Below are positions 9,454 to 20,117 of a DNA stretch of 64,000 nt, piece by piece. The first letter of the stretch is position 1; the number at the start of each line of letters is the position of its first letter. The position numbers and the translations under genes were made by a program. This stretch comes from Conchocele bisecta (Eukaryota; Mollusca; Bivalvia; Lucinida; Thyasiridae): assembly GCA_029237695.1 (NCBI GenBank), contig JAQRGA010000032.1, positions 152,257 to 216,256 of the forward strand, given 5' to 3'. Under the pieces are notes generated by a model. That model ran no database searches. It was not told the DNA's origin and saw only the letters and a list, made by a program, of their open reading frames with translations.

Positions 9454-10419
9454 TTAGATAATTTTTGCTTGCATTAGAGTATGAGTGTTGATAGCGCCAA
9501 CTACTTGATTGTTTTCATCAACTACAGGTAATGAATTTAGATTAAACTTATCCATCATTGCCACTGCTGCTATCGCAGGTTTGTCAACTGAAATGGATTT
9601 ACAATCTGATGTCATTAATTCACCTATGGCAATATCTTGGATATTTCTGTGTGTTTCTAATACACGGCGCAGATCACCATCAGTAAAGATACCTTTTAAG
9701 TTGTTATTATGAGTGATCAACACCATGCCTAAGGCTTTTTGACTCATTACTAATAAAGTGTCTAATAATTTGGTATTAGCGCTAACTATAGGCACATCAT
9801 TGCCAGTTTTCATTATATTTTTAACAAAAGTTAGTAAGCGCCTACCTAGCGCACCACTAGGATGAGAACGAGCAAAGTCATCTGGGCTAAAGTTTTTACC
9901 ATTCAATAAACTGACCGCTAAAGCATCGCCCATGGCCAATGCCACCGTGGTGGACGAAGTCGGTGCTAGGTTATGTGGACAAGCTTCTTTTTCTACGCCA
10001 ACATCTAAATGTATATTACTGGTCTTTGCGATAGAAGAATCTTTGTTGCCAGTCATGCTGATAATAGCAACACCAAGACGTTTAATTACCGGTATGATTG
10101 TTATAATTTCATCAGATTCTCCTGAATAAGAGATAAAAATAGCTATATCATTTTGTTCAATCATGCCTAAATCACCATGCCCTGCTTCGCCTGGATGTAC
10201 GGCAAAAGCAGGTGTGCCAGTAGAAGCAAAAGTTGCTGCAATCTTATTGCCAATATGCCCTGATTTACCCATGCCAATTAAAATCACTTTACCTGTACAG
10301 TCTTGAATGAGCATACAAGCATCTACAAAATTTTGGTCAAGTTTATAAGCTAATTGGCTAACTGCTTGCGCTTCAGTTAAAATAATTTTTTTGGCAAAAC
10401 TTAATAAATCGTTAGGCAT
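9454..10419 (-). CDS. kdsD: Arabinose-5-phosphate isomerase KdsD
   Basis: KdsD converts ribulose 5-phosphate to arabinose 5-phosphate, the first step to Kdo for lipopolysaccharide. The 321-residue protein has an N-terminal SIS sugar-isomerase domain (GMGKSGHIGNKIAATFAS, HPGEAGHGDLGM, SYSGESDE, LAPTSSTT) and a C-terminal pair of CBS domains from about residue 200 (VPIVSANTKLLDTLL, IFTDGDLRR, LPVVDENNQVVG). Length and domain order match the family. The gene is intact and divergent from the phosphatase gene at 10473. Together with msbA elsewhere in the window it implies a Gram-negative outer membrane with LPS. The usual neighbours kdsC and lptC are not seen. Confidence 0.93.
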   Translation of the reverse strand: MPNDLLSFAKKIILTEAQAVSQLAYKLDQNFVDACMLIQDCTGKVILIGMGKSGHIGNKIAATFASTGTPAFAVHPGEAGHGDLGMIEQNDIAIFISYSGESDEIITIIPVIKRLGVAIISMTGNKDSSIAKTSNIHLDVGVEKEACPHNLAPTSSTTVALAMGDALAVSLLNGKNFSPDDFARSHPSGALGRRLLTFVKNIMKTGNDVPIVSANTKLLDTLLVMSQKALGMVLITHNNNLKGIFTDGDLRRVLETHRNIQDIAIGELMTSDCKSISVDKPAIAAVAMMDKFNLNSLPVVDENNQVVGAINTHTLMQAKII

Positions 10420-10472
10420 ACATTATGTATTTTATTTGATATAATGCTGAATTTTATCTAATATTACATGCA

Positions 10473-10958
10473 ATGAGTAAAGAAAAAATCAAAATTTTAT
10501 TTGTTTGTATGGGTAATATTTGTCGCTCACCAACTGCCGAAGGAGCTTTTTACTCGCAAATGCAAAAACGTGGTGTGCAAGATTTGTTTGAGATTGATTC
10601 TGCTGGCACACATGCCTACCATGTTGCTGAACAACCTGATTATCGCTCCCAAGTTGCAGCGCATAAATATAATGTGGATTTATCGACTCAGCGTGCTAGA
10701 CAAGTGCATGAGACAGATTTTTATCATTATGATTATATTTTTGCTATGGATGGTAGGAACTTGATAGATTTGAAAGATATTTGCCCGCTAGAACATCTGT
10801 ATAAACTTTCTTTAATACTCGATAATATTCCACAAAATAATGGTAAAGGCGTGCCTGACCCATATTTTGAAGGATGTTTTGATGATGTATTTGAGATGCT
10901 AAATTGTGCTAGTGGTTTTTTGTTAGATTGGTTGGTAAAAAAGCATAAAATTTATTGA
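10473..10958 (+). CDS. Low-molecular-weight protein-tyrosine phosphatase
   Basis: The 161-residue protein has the phosphatase loop FVCMGNICRSPTAEG near the N-terminus (C-x5-R with following Ser-Pro) and the general-acid loop VPDPYFEG near residue 128, the two diagnostic sites of the family. AGTHAYH and QVHETDFYHYDYIFAMD are also conserved. Such enzymes remove phosphate from protein tyrosines, often on polysaccharide export kinases, but no kinase gene is in the window, so the substrate is unknown. The ATG at 10473 follows a weak binding site. The frame is complete, and its last codons overlap the rpsL promoter. Confidence 0.9.
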   Translation: MSKEKIKILFVCMGNICRSPTAEGAFYSQMQKRGVQDLFEIDSAGTHAYHVAEQPDYRSQVAAHKYNVDLSTQRARQVHETDFYHYDYIFAMDGRNLIDLKDICPLEHLYKLSLILDNIPQNNGKGVPDPYFEGCFDDVFEMLNCASGFLLDWLVKKHKIY

Positions 10959-10983
10959 CTAGAATAATCTAACACAGTATAAT
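10955..10983 (+). promoter_or_regulatory. Sigma-70 promoter for the str operon
   Basis: TTGACT (10955-10960) and TATAAT (10978-10983) are separated by exactly 17 bases, the clearest canonical promoter in the window. Transcription would start near 10990, about 60 nt before rpsL. The -35 lies over the stop region of the phosphatase gene. A short CTCTAA-AAAG-TTAGAG hairpin lies just downstream in the leader, at about 11000-11015. Confidence 0.75.
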
Positions 10984-11052
10984 TCCACTCTTTATTGCTC
11001 TAAAAAGTTAGAGTAGTTAATATTATTTAGAGATTTTTGGAGAACAATATTT

Positions 11053-11481
11053 ATGTCAACAGTTAATCAATTAGTGCGCAAGCCACGCAAAAAGAAGGTT
11101 GTGAAAAAGTGGTGTTCCGAGGCATTTAGGGACAGTTGCCCACAAATGGCGGGGGGGTGTATTGTACTCGCGTGTATACAAAAAACCACCTAAGGAAAAC
11201 CTAACCTCAGAATTAAGAAAAGTATGCTCGTGTTAGAATTGACTAAACGGCTTTTGCTGGAGGTGGGGTAAAAATCTTATATTGGTGGAGAAGGCCACAA
11301 CTTTACAAGAAACATTCCAGTGAATTTTTGATTCGTGGTTGGTCGTTGTTATAAAGGATTTACCAAGGCGTTTCGTTATAATTACTGTTCGTGGTGCATT
11401 AGATTACTGTTGGCGTCTTGATTGTAGGAATTGAAAGGGGGGCCGTTTCAAAAGTATTGAACTAAAAGACCTAAAAATTAA
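11053..11481 (+). pseudogene. rpsL: 30S ribosomal protein S12 (RpsL), frameshifted throughout
   Basis: S12 sits in the decoding centre. The start is clear (MSTVNQLVRKPRKKKVVKK) with GGAGA upstream. Thereafter at least ten single-base insertions break the frame, but the family segments can be followed in shifting frames: a CTRVYT-like block, SYIGGEGHN, IRGGRVKDLPG-like, TVRGALDC and the C-terminal KRPKN before the stop. Most extra bases lengthen runs, such as seven G near 11151. Overall length about 429 nt is slightly above the 375 expected. Loss of S12 is lethal, so this is sequence error. Confidence 0.9.
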
Positions 11482-11545
11482 TTATAAAAAAACAATATTT
11501 TAAAATATAATATATAAAACTTAAATACAAGGAGAGTAAAAGGCT

Positions 11546-12092
11546 ATGAGAAAGAAAGATCAGCACCCTAAAGAGTGATTCTGCCTGACCAAAAGTTTGG
11601 CGGATTTTAGTATTGGGCTAAAGTTTGTAATAACATTTTTCTTTATGCTAGATTTGGTAAAGAAAATTTGGTGCTGAGAAAGATAGTTTATGGATGGCAT
11701 TAGATACATATTGAAGTAATGGTAATAGTGGCCCAATCCGATAATTAAAAGAAGCTTTAAGATTAATTAATATCGGACCAAAAGGTTTGAGATTTAAAAT
11801 TCTTAGTTGTGTTGGTGGTGTTTACAAAAAACTTTACCAATTACTGTTGAAAGTGAGATCAGAGGCGTTATAAAAATTTGCAATTAAGCAATTGGCGCAG
11901 GGATATAGAGGGCATTCAACGGGCAAGCGTGGTGAAATAGGTTCTGGAAAAACTTTAGGACTTGCAGGCGAAAGTTTTTTTGGATTGCAGTTCAAAAAAA
12001 TGTGGAACTGTTTTTAAAAGAAAGAAAGATTTACACATATGTAGAATGGCCAGAAAGCCAAACAAAGCCATTTGTCAATTTTCGGCTGGTAA
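11546..12092 (+). pseudogene. rpsG: 30S ribosomal protein S7 (RpsG), frameshifted
   Basis: S7 nucleates assembly of the small-subunit head. A GGAGAG site precedes the ATG. The start MRKK, LPDQKFG, IVYGALD-like, GPIR-LKEAL, IGPKVEVKSRRVGG-like, LPVEVRS and a terminal ANKAF--FRW are all recognisable across shifting frames, in the right order and spacing, ending with TGG-TAA at 12092. Position between rpsL and fusA is the conserved str operon order. Indels at homopolymers split every frame. Probably functional in the organism. Confidence 0.88.
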
Positions 12093-12110
12093 ATATAAAA
12101 GGATAAGAAA

Positions 12111-14309
12111 ATGGCTAGAAATCATCCACTTGAGCGTTACCGTAATGTTGGAATTATGGCGCATATTGATGCTGGTAAGACAACAACAACTGAGCGTATT
12201 CTTTTATATACAGGCCGTACTCACAAAATTGGTGAAGTTCACGATGGTGGCGCAACTATGGACTGGATGGAGCAAGAACAAGAACGCGGTATTACCATTA
12301 CTTCTGCGGCAACAACTTGTATGTGGAAAGGCATGGACAATCAATTTGATGAGCATCGTATCAATATTATTGATACTCCTGGCCACGTTGATTTTACTAT
12401 TGAAGTTGAGCGTTCACTTAAGGTATTAGATGGCGCTTGCGCTGTATTTTGTGCGGTAGGTGGTGTAGAGCCTCAGTCAGAAACTGTTTGGCGTCAAGCT
12501 AATAAATACAATGTACCTAGAATTGGCTTTGTTAATAAAATGGATCGCGCTGGTGCGGATTTCCTACGTGTTTGCGAGCAAGTTAAATCGCGCTTAGGTG
12601 GTAATCCAGTACCAATGCAAATTGCTATTGGTGCAGAAGAATATTTTGAAGGTGTTGTTGACTTAATTACTATGAAAGCGATCTATTGGAATGAAGTAGA
12701 CCAAGGCGCCACTTATGACGCAAGAGATATTCCTTCTGACTTACAAGATTTAGCTGAAAGTCAGCGTGAATTTATGATTGAATCAGCAGCTGAAGGTTCT
12801 GAAGAGTTAATGGAAAAATACTTAGAAGGAGATGAACTATCAGAAGATGAGATTAAACAAGGCATCCGTTTGCAAACAATTAATAATAAAATAATTCCAA
12901 TGTTTTGTGGTTCAGCCTTTAAGAATAAAGGCGTACAAGCAATATTAGATGCAATGATTATGTATATGCCATCACCACTAGATGTAAATGCAATTGAAGG
13001 TATTTTAGAAGACAAAAATGAAACTAAAGCGCTTAGAAAGGCTGATGATGGCGAGCCATTTGCTGCTCTTGCGTTTAAAATTGCAACCGACCCATTTGTA
13101 GGTTACATTGACCTTCTTTTCGGCATTTTTCAGGGTTGTGTTAAAAAGCAGGTGAACTTTATTTTACAATTCATCAAAAGGTAAAAAATGAGCGCATTGG
13201 CCGTATGTTTAGATTGAGTGCAAATGCATTTCGAATGTAACGTGATGAAATTGAAGAAAGAAGTACGTGCCAGGTGATAATGCAGCAGCGGATTGGGGCT
13301 TAAAGGACGTGACCTCACTGGCGATTACTCTGTGATGACATGAAAAGATAAAAAATCATATTTAGAGCGTATGGGTAAATTCCCAGAACCAGTTGGATTG
13401 CCTTGGCGGCGGTTGAGCCTAAAACCAAAGTTTGACAAAGGAGACAAAAATGGGTATCGCATTAGGTAAATTGGCCGCAGAAGATCCCATCATTTAGAGT
13501 TTCTAGCGATGAAGAATCTTGGCTCAAACCATTATTAGAGGTATGGGAGAGCTTCATTAGATATTATGGTGACCGCTATGATGCGTGTATTGTGTTGGGT
13601 TGTAATGTTGGCGCGCTTGGTTGCATACAGTTGAAGCGATTACAAATTGCGTTGAACAACAACCACAAATGTGCGAAAAATCAGGTGGTCAGTGGTCAGT
13701 ACGGCATGTATATATTTAGTATTTGGCACAAAAGAACATGGCACAGGGTTATGAGTTTGTTTGATGAAAAATAAAATATTAAGGTGGTGATGTTATACTA
13801 AAGGAATATTTTTCTGAGGTTAATAAAGGACATTCAAGAGCAATTGGAAAATGGCCGTACGTACTTGAGGTTTCCCCATTAGTTGACTTGAAGGTTCTAG
13901 TTTATGATGGATCTTTCCTCGTTGTTGATTCAAATGAAATGGCATTTATGAGGTGCTGCCTCTAAGTGTTTAGCAGAAGGCGGAAAGAATGGCTAATCCT
14001 CAACTGCTTGATGCCAATGATGGCAGTAGAATTGTTACTTCTGAAGAGATTATGGGCGATGTGGATGGGGGATATTAATTTCGTCGTGTGTGGTTTAGAG
14101 GTGGTATGGAAGGATCTTACCAAATGGTTTAACAGTTAAAAAGCAGATTGTTTCCAATTAGCAGAAAAATGTTTGGTTATGCAACTGATTCTTCGTTCAA
14201 TGACACCAGCGGTCGTGCAAGTCTACTCAATGGGAATTTGCAATGGTACACAGCTAGCACCAAAGAATGTTGCGGGATAAAGTTATTTGAAAAAATTGAT
14301 AATAAATAA
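12111..14309 (+). pseudogene. fusA: Elongation factor G (FusA), second half frameshifted
   Basis: EF-G is the GTPase that drives ribosomal translocation and recycling. The first 340 codons are clean and carry the GTPase motifs: [15 protein letters not shown] (P-loop, residues 17-31), [11 protein letters not shown] (switch I), DTPGH (G3) and NKMD (G4). From about 13110, in the start of domain II, the frame is repeatedly broken, yet domain III-V pieces and the C-terminal VADKVIEKID-like end before the TAA at 14309 can be followed. The total span of 2199 nt compares with about 2100 expected, the excess fitting inserted bases. The clean-to-broken switch has no relation to a domain or gene boundary. 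Confidence 0.93.
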
Positions 14310-14337
14310 ATATATTAGAGCCAGAAGGAATAATAAA

Positions 14338-15696
14338 ATGTCCAAAAGGAAAAATTTGCTAAAGAAACAAAAACCCCATGTAAACCGTAGGGTACGATCG
14401 GTCACCCGTTGACCTATGGTAAACAAACAACTTTAACAGCTGGCGATAACTAAAGATTATGGCAGAAGAAGAAGCTAATGGCGTGGAGAGTTTAATGATT
14501 ATGCAGATATTGGACAAATGCTCCTGAACGAGAGGGAGCGTGGCATTACTAATCTCAACAGCACACGTAGTAGTATTTGAGTCAGGAAATCGTCATTATG
14601 GCGGCATTGTTGACTGCCCTGGACTCAATGCTAGGGACTATGTTAAAAATATGATTACAGGTTGGGCTGCCACAAAATGGATGGTGGTTGCTATTTCATT
14701 GTTATTGCTTGCAACAGATGGCCCAATGGTCACAAACACGGAACCCGAAAATATCCTTTTATCTAAACAAAATATGGGCGGTGCCTTTATATTCTTGTTT
14801 TATATGAACAAAAGCAGGACATGGTTGATGATGAAGAAGGTTAGTCGAGGTTAGTTTGAAATGGAAAATTCGTTGAGACTACTAAATAGAATATTGACTT
14901 TCCAGGTGACGACACTCCAACCATTTTTGGTTTTTTTCTTTGCACTTAAGGCATTAGAAGGCGATACAATCAGAGATTGGGTAAGTACCCTTCCAATTTT
15001 TAAGTTAGTTGAGGCGCTAGAATTAGTAATTCCCATTCCAACACCAAAGCGTGATACTGATAAGCTCATTTATCATGCCTAAATTGAAGATGTATTTTTT
15101 TCAATCTCAGGTCGTGGCACTGTTGTAATCAGGTCTGTATTGAAAAGCATGGTTTGTTAAATGTTAATGATGAAATTGGAAATTGATTGTTATTCGTTGG
15201 TATTTAAAGATACTCAAATCTAACAATTTTGTACAGGTGTACGAGATGTTCCGTAATATTATTAGACTCTGGTTGGAAGCTGGAGATAATGTTGGCGTAT
15301 TCTTTTAACGTGGGCACTAATCGAGAAGATGTTAGAGCGTGGGTCAAAGTATTGGCTAAGCCTTGGGTTCAATCAAGCCACATCCGCTAAGTTTGAAGCA
15401 GAACGATTTATAAAGTACTTAGCCAAAGGAGGGAAGGAGGTCGGTTTCATTACACCATTTTTTAATAACTACCGTCCGCAGTTTTATTTTAGAACAACTG
15501 ACCGTAAACCGGTGCTTGGGGTCAATTACCAAAAGATTGTAGAAATTGGTGATGCCTGGAGAAATATTAAGTTTAAGGATGAATGTAGAGCTATTGGTCA
15601 CCCAATTTAGCAATTGGAAGATTGGCTTGAGGTTTTGCTCATTAGAGTAAGGTGGACGTACTGTTGGTGTATTGTTGTTAAGGTTGACGATTATAA
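14338..15696 (+). pseudogene. tuf: Elongation factor Tu (Tuf), frameshifted throughout
   Basis: EF-Tu delivers aminoacyl-tRNA to the ribosome. An AGAAGGA site precedes the ATG. In shifting frames one reads [117 protein letters not shown] and GRTVG-GVV-KV. All EF-Tu blocks occur in order over about 1360 nt; 1190 is usual, so many extra bases are present. Placement after fusA is the standard str operon order. A second tuf copy may exist outside the window. Confidence 0.9.
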
Positions 15697-15801
15697 AATT
15701 ATGAATAGTTGGGGATAAAAAAAAACTAGGATATTCTTGTATTTATTGTTTTTGGTTTTTCGCTTAAAAGACGCAAGTTAATTTTAATAGGATTTATAGA
15801 G

Positions 15802-16127
15802 ATGGGTAAATAGAATATTAGAAATTATAATTATAAGGCATTTGATCATGTTTAATGAATAAAGTCAGCTGTTTGAAATTGTAGATACTTTGCTAGCGTA
15901 CTGGCGCGAGTGTGTAGTGGTCCAATTCCATTGGCGGACGAAGGAAAGAGCGTTTTTCTGTTGTTAATACTTCTCCACACTTATAAGGAAAGCGAGAGAT
16001 CAGTATGGAATTATGAACCATACTATTAGGTTGATGGTTTGTAAGTAGCCCAACTGATAAAACAGTTGATGCATTAATGAAGCTAGATTTAGCGGCAGGT
16101 GTTGATGTAGCAATTAAGCTTAATTAA
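15802..16127 (+). pseudogene. rpsJ: 30S ribosomal protein S10 (RpsJ), frameshifted
   Basis: First gene of the S10 operon; S10 binds the 30S head and also NusB in antitermination. Recoverable segments are [77 protein letters not shown] and a stop at 16127. The C-terminal 30 codons are clean, marking the return to accurate sequence just before rplC. Span 326 nt against about 310 expected. Confidence 0.88.
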
Positions 16128-16154
16128 TAAGAATAAGTAATAGGAAATAAAATC

Positions 16155-16940
16155 ATGGCAATTGGATTAGTGGGACAAAAATTAGGAATGACACGCATTT
16201 TGTCTGATGATGGCTTAGCAACTGCTGTAAGTGTTATTAAAATTGAAACTAATCGTGTTGTTCAAACAAAAACGGTAGAAGTAGATGGCTATAGTGCAGT
16301 GCAAATTACTACTGGCACTAAAGTTAACAAGAAGGGCGAAGCTAAAGTGCGTCATGTTTCAGCAGCAGCTAAAGGTCATTATGCAAAAGCTTCACAAGAT
16401 ATTGGCTTAGGTCTTTGGGAATTCAGAGCGAATATTGATGAAATTGCAGATGTAAAAAATTTTGATTCATCAATTTTTGGCGCAGGCCAGTATGTTGATG
16501 TTACTGGGCAATCTAAAGGTAAGGGTTATCAGGGTGGTGTAAAGCGTCATAATTTCTCGATGCAAGATGCAACACATGGTAATTCAATTTCTCACAGAGC
16601 GATTGGATCTACTGGACAGTGTCAAGATCCTGGCCGTGTATTTAAAGGTAAGAAAATGGCTGGACATATGGGCAATGAACAAGTTACTGAAGAGTGCCTA
16701 GAGATTATTAGAGTTGATAATGACAGAAATTTATTGTTGGTTAAAGGCGCAATTCCTGGTTTTAAAAGTGGCTTTGTTAAAGTTATTTTATCTACTAAGA
16801 AAGATAAAATTAATAATGACATTAGTAAGCAGATTAAAGAGCTTGGTGATGCAGATAGGTTGCATAAAGAAGAAGCTAAAGTAACAACAGAAGTGCAAAC
16901 TGAAGCCAAAGATAATTCTGTACCAAAAACAGTAGAATAA
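16155..16940 (+). CDS. rplC: 50S ribosomal protein L3 (RplC) with C-terminal extension
   Basis: L3 binds near the 3' end of 23S rRNA and is one of the first proteins assembled. The frame is clean: GLVGQKLGMTRI at the start, then FGAGQYVDVTGQSKGKGYQGGVKRH, HRAIGSTGQCQDPGRVFKGKKMAGHMG, and KGAIPGFKSGFVKVILSTK where L3 normally ends (about residue 215). A further 46 residues follow, rich in Lys, Glu and Thr, with no cysteine or aromatic residue, likely disordered. AGGAAA precedes the ATG. It runs in tight order with rplD (9 nt gap). The tail is in frame and free of error signs, so I think it is real. Confidence 0.95.
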   Translation: MAIGLVGQKLGMTRILSDDGLATAVSVIKIETNRVVQTKTVEVDGYSAVQITTGTKVNKKGEAKVRHVSAAAKGHYAKASQDIGLGLWEFRANIDEIADVKNFDSSIFGAGQYVDVTGQSKGKGYQGGVKRHNFSMQDATHGNSISHRAIGSTGQCQDPGRVFKGKKMAGHMGNEQVTEECLEIIRVDNDRNLLLVKGAIPGFKSGFVKVILSTKKDKINNDISKQIKELGDADRLHKEEAKVTTEVQTEAKDNSVPKTVE

Positions 16941-16949
16941 GGGTTTAAG

Positions 16950-17564
16950 ATGAAATTAGAAGTATTAAATATAAACACCAATAAGTCCACTTCTACTGAA
17001 GTATCAGACAAGGTTTTTGCTAGAGATTACAACCACTCATTGGTTCACCAAGTAACAACAGCTTATATAGCTACTGGCCGTCAAGGATCTAAAGCACAAA
17101 AGAATCGTTCAGCTGTTAGTGGTGGTGGCAAGAAACCTTGGGCACAGAAAGGCACAGGTCGTGCTCGTGCTGGTACTTCTCGTGGCCCTATTTGGCGCTC
17201 AGGTGGAGTGACATTTGCTGCGCAGCCAAGAAGTTACGCACAGAAAGTTAATAAGAAAATGTACAAAGGTGCAATTAGTATTATTTTTTCTGAGTTAGTT
17301 CGTACTGAGCGTTTAAAAGTAGTTAAAGAATTTGATATTAAAGATGAAAAAACAAAAAATATAACTTCATTACTTAAAACACTAGATGTAAAAAATGCCT
17401 TATTAATGACAGATGAATTGGATGAAAATTTATATCTTTCTTCACGTAATTTATATCATATTGGTGTTTGTGATACACAAAGTATCGATCCAGTTAGTTT
17501 GATTGGTTATGAAAATATTGTAATTACTGAAGTAGCATTGAAGAAAGTAGAAGGCATGTTATGA
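16950..17564 (+). CDS. rplD: 50S ribosomal protein L4 (RplD)
   Basis: L4 lines part of the peptide exit tunnel and, in enterobacteria, represses its own S10 operon. The 204-residue frame is intact. The conserved extended-loop region is visible at residues 45-95 ([43 protein letters not shown]), and the globular C-terminal part ends with [21 protein letters not shown] region precedes the ATG. Its stop overlaps the rplW start by four bases (ATGA), implying translational coupling. Confidence 0.96.
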   Translation: MKLEVLNINTNKSTSTEVSDKVFARDYNHSLVHQVTTAYIATGRQGSKAQKNRSAVSGGGKKPWAQKGTGRARAGTSRGPIWRSGGVTFAAQPRSYAQKVNKKMYKGAISIIFSELVRTERLKVVKEFDIKDEKTKNITSLLKTLDVKNALLMTDELDENLYLSSRNLYHIGVCDTQSIDPVSLIGYENIVITEVALKKVEGML

Positions 17565-17851
17565 ATCAAGAAAAAATATTAAAAACCTTATTAGCACCTA
17601 TTGTTTCAGAGAAGACATCGGTATTGTCAGCACAAAATCAATATGTATTTAAAGTACGTGTTGACAGTAATAAGAAAGAAATTAAAACAGCTGTTGAATC
17701 ACTATTTGGCGTTACGGTAGAAAATGTAACGACCTCTATTATAAAAGGCAAGAAAAAAGTATTTAAAGGTAAGATCGGCAGTCGTGCAAATTGGAAAAAG
17801 GCAACAGTAAAAGTGTCTGAAGGCCAAATGATTGATGTTACCGCATCTTAA
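17561..17851 (+). CDS. rplW: 50S ribosomal protein L23 (RplW)
   Basis: L23 sits at the tunnel exit and docks trigger factor and the signal recognition particle. The 96-residue frame is complete, with [13 protein letters not shown] near the start and [20 protein letters not shown], the conserved family core. It begins four bases inside rplD and ends 11 nt before rplB, the standard S10 operon layout. No irregularity is seen. Confidence 0.96.
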   Translation: MNQEKILKTLLAPIVSEKTSVLSAQNQYVFKVRVDSNKKEIKTAVESLFGVTVENVTTSIIKGKKKVFKGKIGSRANWKKATVKVSEGQMIDVTAS

Positions 17852-17862
17852 AGAGATAAATT

Positions 17863-18690
17863 ATGGCACAAGTAATTAAAAAAAAACCAACATCACCTGG
17901 CAGAAGATTTGTTGTTAGTATTGTTGATAAAGATTTATATAATGGTGCACCTTATGCGCCATTAACACAAAGCAAAAATAGAATTAATGGTCGTAATAAT
18001 CGAGGTAAGATTACTGTTCGCCATAAAGGTGGCGGTCACAAACGTCGTTATCGTGTTATTGATTTTAAGCGCAATAAAGATGATATTACTGCAAAAATTG
18101 AGCGCTTAGAATACGACCCAAGTCGTAGTGCTAATATTGCTTTGGTTTTGTATGCAGATGGCGAACGTAAGTATATTATTGCTCCAAACGGTTTAAAAGT
18201 AGGCAATGAAATTATTTCTGGTAGCAGTGTTGCTATTAAAACAGGTAATGTAATGCCATGTATAAATATTCCATTAGGTGGTGTAATTCACTGCATAGAG
18301 CTTAAACCAGGTAAGGGTGCACAAATGGCTCGTAGCGCTGGTACTTCAGCGCAATTAATTGCAAAAGAAAGGGGCTATGTTACTTTAAGATTGCGCTCTG
18401 GCGAAGTTCGTAAAATTTTATCAGAGTGTCGTGCAACTATTGGAGAAGTGTCTAAGAAAGAACACAGTTTAAGAAAATTAGGTAAAGCTGGTGCAGCACG
18501 TTGGAGAGGTGTTAGACCTACTGTTCGTGGCGTTGTAATGAATCCAGTTGATCATCCACATGGTGGTGGAGAAGGCAAAATAGTGGTGGTCGTCCATTCC
18601 AGTTTTCCTTGGGGAACGCCAACTAAGGCTACAAAAAAAACGCAGCAATAAGCGTAGCCGAAAATTATCGTACGTCTTAGAAATAAATAA
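17863..18690 (+). pseudogene. rplB: 50S ribosomal protein L2 (RplB), 3' end frameshifted
   Basis: L2 is needed for subunit association and peptidyl transfer. The main frame is clean for about 235 residues ([65 protein letters not shown]). After that a lost A near 18580 and a gained C near 18595 scramble four codons, [10 protein letters not shown] is normal, and a further indel near 18630 makes the frame stop early at 18651. In the correct frame SNKRSRK and IVRLRNK continue to TAA at 18690, matching the usual L2 tail. True length is about 275 residues. Confidence 0.92.
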
Positions 18691-18698
18691 GGATAATT

Positions 18699-18970
18699 AT
18701 GGCTAGATCATTAAGAAAGGGTCCGTGTGTTGACGGCATTTTTAATTAAAGAAAGTATTATAGCTCAAGAAAATAACGATAGAAAACCAATTAAAATCTT
18801 GTCTCGTCGTTCAGTATTGTGCTGAAATGATTGGCTTAAACAATCGCAGTGCAACAATTGGTAGGGAACATATCCCAGTGTCAATTAATGAGCAAATGAT
18901 TGGTCATAAATTAGGTGAGTTTGCAACAACTAGAACATTTGTTGCGCATTCAGGTGACCGTAAAGCGTAA
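18699..18970 (+). pseudogene. rpsS: 30S ribosomal protein S19 (RpsS), frameshifted
   Basis: S19 binds the 30S head with S13. It starts MARSLRKGP with AAGGATAA upstream. Recoverable blocks are [61 protein letters not shown] and a stop at 18970. Indels near 18725 and 18815 break the frame; the second half is clean. Size and position between rplB and rplV are normal. Confidence 0.9.
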
Positions 18971-18982
18971 CACAAGGATGAT

Positions 18983-19312
18983 ATGAAAATGAAAGAAATT
19001 AAGGCAGTACATAAATATGCAAAAACCTCAGCTTTTAAAGCGCGATTGATAGCTGATCAAATTCGTTTAAAGCCGATAGAAGAGGCGCTTAACATTTTGT
19101 CGTTTAGCAATAAGAAAGCATCAGTACTTGTAAAAAAGGTATTAAATTCAGCGATTTCAAATGCTGAGAATAATAATGGTTTAGATATTGATGAATTAAA
19201 AGTGAGTAGTGTTTATATTGACGAAGGATCAACAATGAAAAGAATTCGTCCTAGGGCAAAAGGTAGGGCGAATCGTATTTTAAAAAGAACAAGCCATATT
19301 ACAGTTGCGTAA
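18983..19312 (+). CDS. rplV: 50S ribosomal protein L22 (RplV)
   Basis: L22 extends a hairpin into the exit tunnel. The frame is intact, 109 residues: [20 protein letters not shown] at the start, [18 protein letters not shown] in the core, and the conserved tunnel hairpin and tail [22 protein letters not shown], then [16 protein letters not shown] precedes two closely spaced ATGs (18983 and 18989); the first is used here. Standard S10 operon neighbour order. Confidence 0.95.
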   Translation: MKMKEIKAVHKYAKTSAFKARLIADQIRLKPIEEALNILSFSNKKASVLVKKVLNSAISNAENNNGLDIDELKVSSVYIDEGSTMKRIRPRAKGRANRILKRTSHITVA

Positions 19313-19326
19313 AGTTTAGGTTAATT

Positions 19327-20035
19327 ATGGGGTCAAAAAGTAACTCCAAAAAGGTAAGATAGAATAGTTTAAAGATGGGATCTAAGTGGTATGCGAATTC
19401 CCAAGACTATCCTAAGTATTTATTGTCTGATATAGAGGTTAGAGATTTTTTATTTGAAAAACTAAAATCTGCTTCTGTTAGCCGTATCCAAATTGAACGC
19501 TTAGCAAATAACGCTAAAATAACTATTCATACTGCCCGCCCAGGTATTGTGATTGGTAAAAAAGGTGCTGATATTGAAGAGTTAAAATCTATTATTGCTA
19601 AAATAATGAATATGTCGGTACACATTAATATTGAAGAAATTAAGAAGCCAGAGTTAGACTCACGTTTGGTGGCAGAAAATATTGCGCAACAGTTAGAAAA
19701 GCGTGTGATGTATAGTCGTTGCAGTTTTTAAGGCGGGTATTAGTCAATGCAAACACGTTTTGAGGTGCGCAAAATGGCATTTAAAAGTCATGGTATTAGT
19801 GGTCGTTTTAAATGGTGCAGAAATTTGCACGTTTGAGTTGGGTATTTCGCGGAAGGGTTATTCGGTTTGTGCCATTAACATACATGGTTGCGAGAGCGGG
19901 ATGTTGATTATGCAACATTATGGTTGCAAAGTTACACATTATGGCGTGATTGGTATCAATAAAGTTTGGATTTTTAAATGGTGAAATTTGTTTTTAGACC
20001 TATAAGAAAGGTACGTTTAGATTGATAAGTTGCTC
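19327..20035 (+). pseudogene. rpsC: 30S ribosomal protein S3 (RpsC), both ends frameshifted
   Basis: S3 lies at the mRNA entry site of the 30S. MGQKV-PKG-like codons begin at 19327 with errors. The middle, 19375-19731, is clean and holds the type II KH domain ([25 protein letters not shown]). Then shifting frames give AMQTRFEVR-MAFK-HGISGR, LNGAEIAR, YREGR-like and YGVIGIKVWIF-KGE, the family C-terminal domain. The 3' end is not certain. The next 40 nt run into an A tract of over 30 bases that looks artificial. Confidence 0.88.
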
Positions 20036-20068
20036 ATCGCGGCGGCTACGCTACTAACCAAAATTGTT

Positions 20069-20101
20069 AAAAAAAAAAAAAAAAAAAAAACAAAAAAAAA
20101 A
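20069..20101. repeat. Poly-A tract, 22 A + C + 10 A
   Basis: An almost uninterrupted run of A lies between rpsC and rplP. Intergenic spaces elsewhere in this operon are 10-20 nt and no such run occurs in the clean parts. It is most easily explained as homopolymer expansion in unpolished sequence. Confidence 0.6.
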
Positions 20102-20117
20102 TAAAGGATTTATACAA

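Noticed and set aside
9509..9712. Plus-strand open frame inside kdsD
   Set aside because: It is a shadow of the CBS-domain codons of kdsD on the other strand.
11053..15696. True pseudogenisation of the str operon in a decaying symbiont
   Set aside because: Loss of S12, S7, EF-G and EF-Tu together is not compatible with life; protein order is fully retained and indels concentrate in homopolymers, so sequence error is the simpler explanation.
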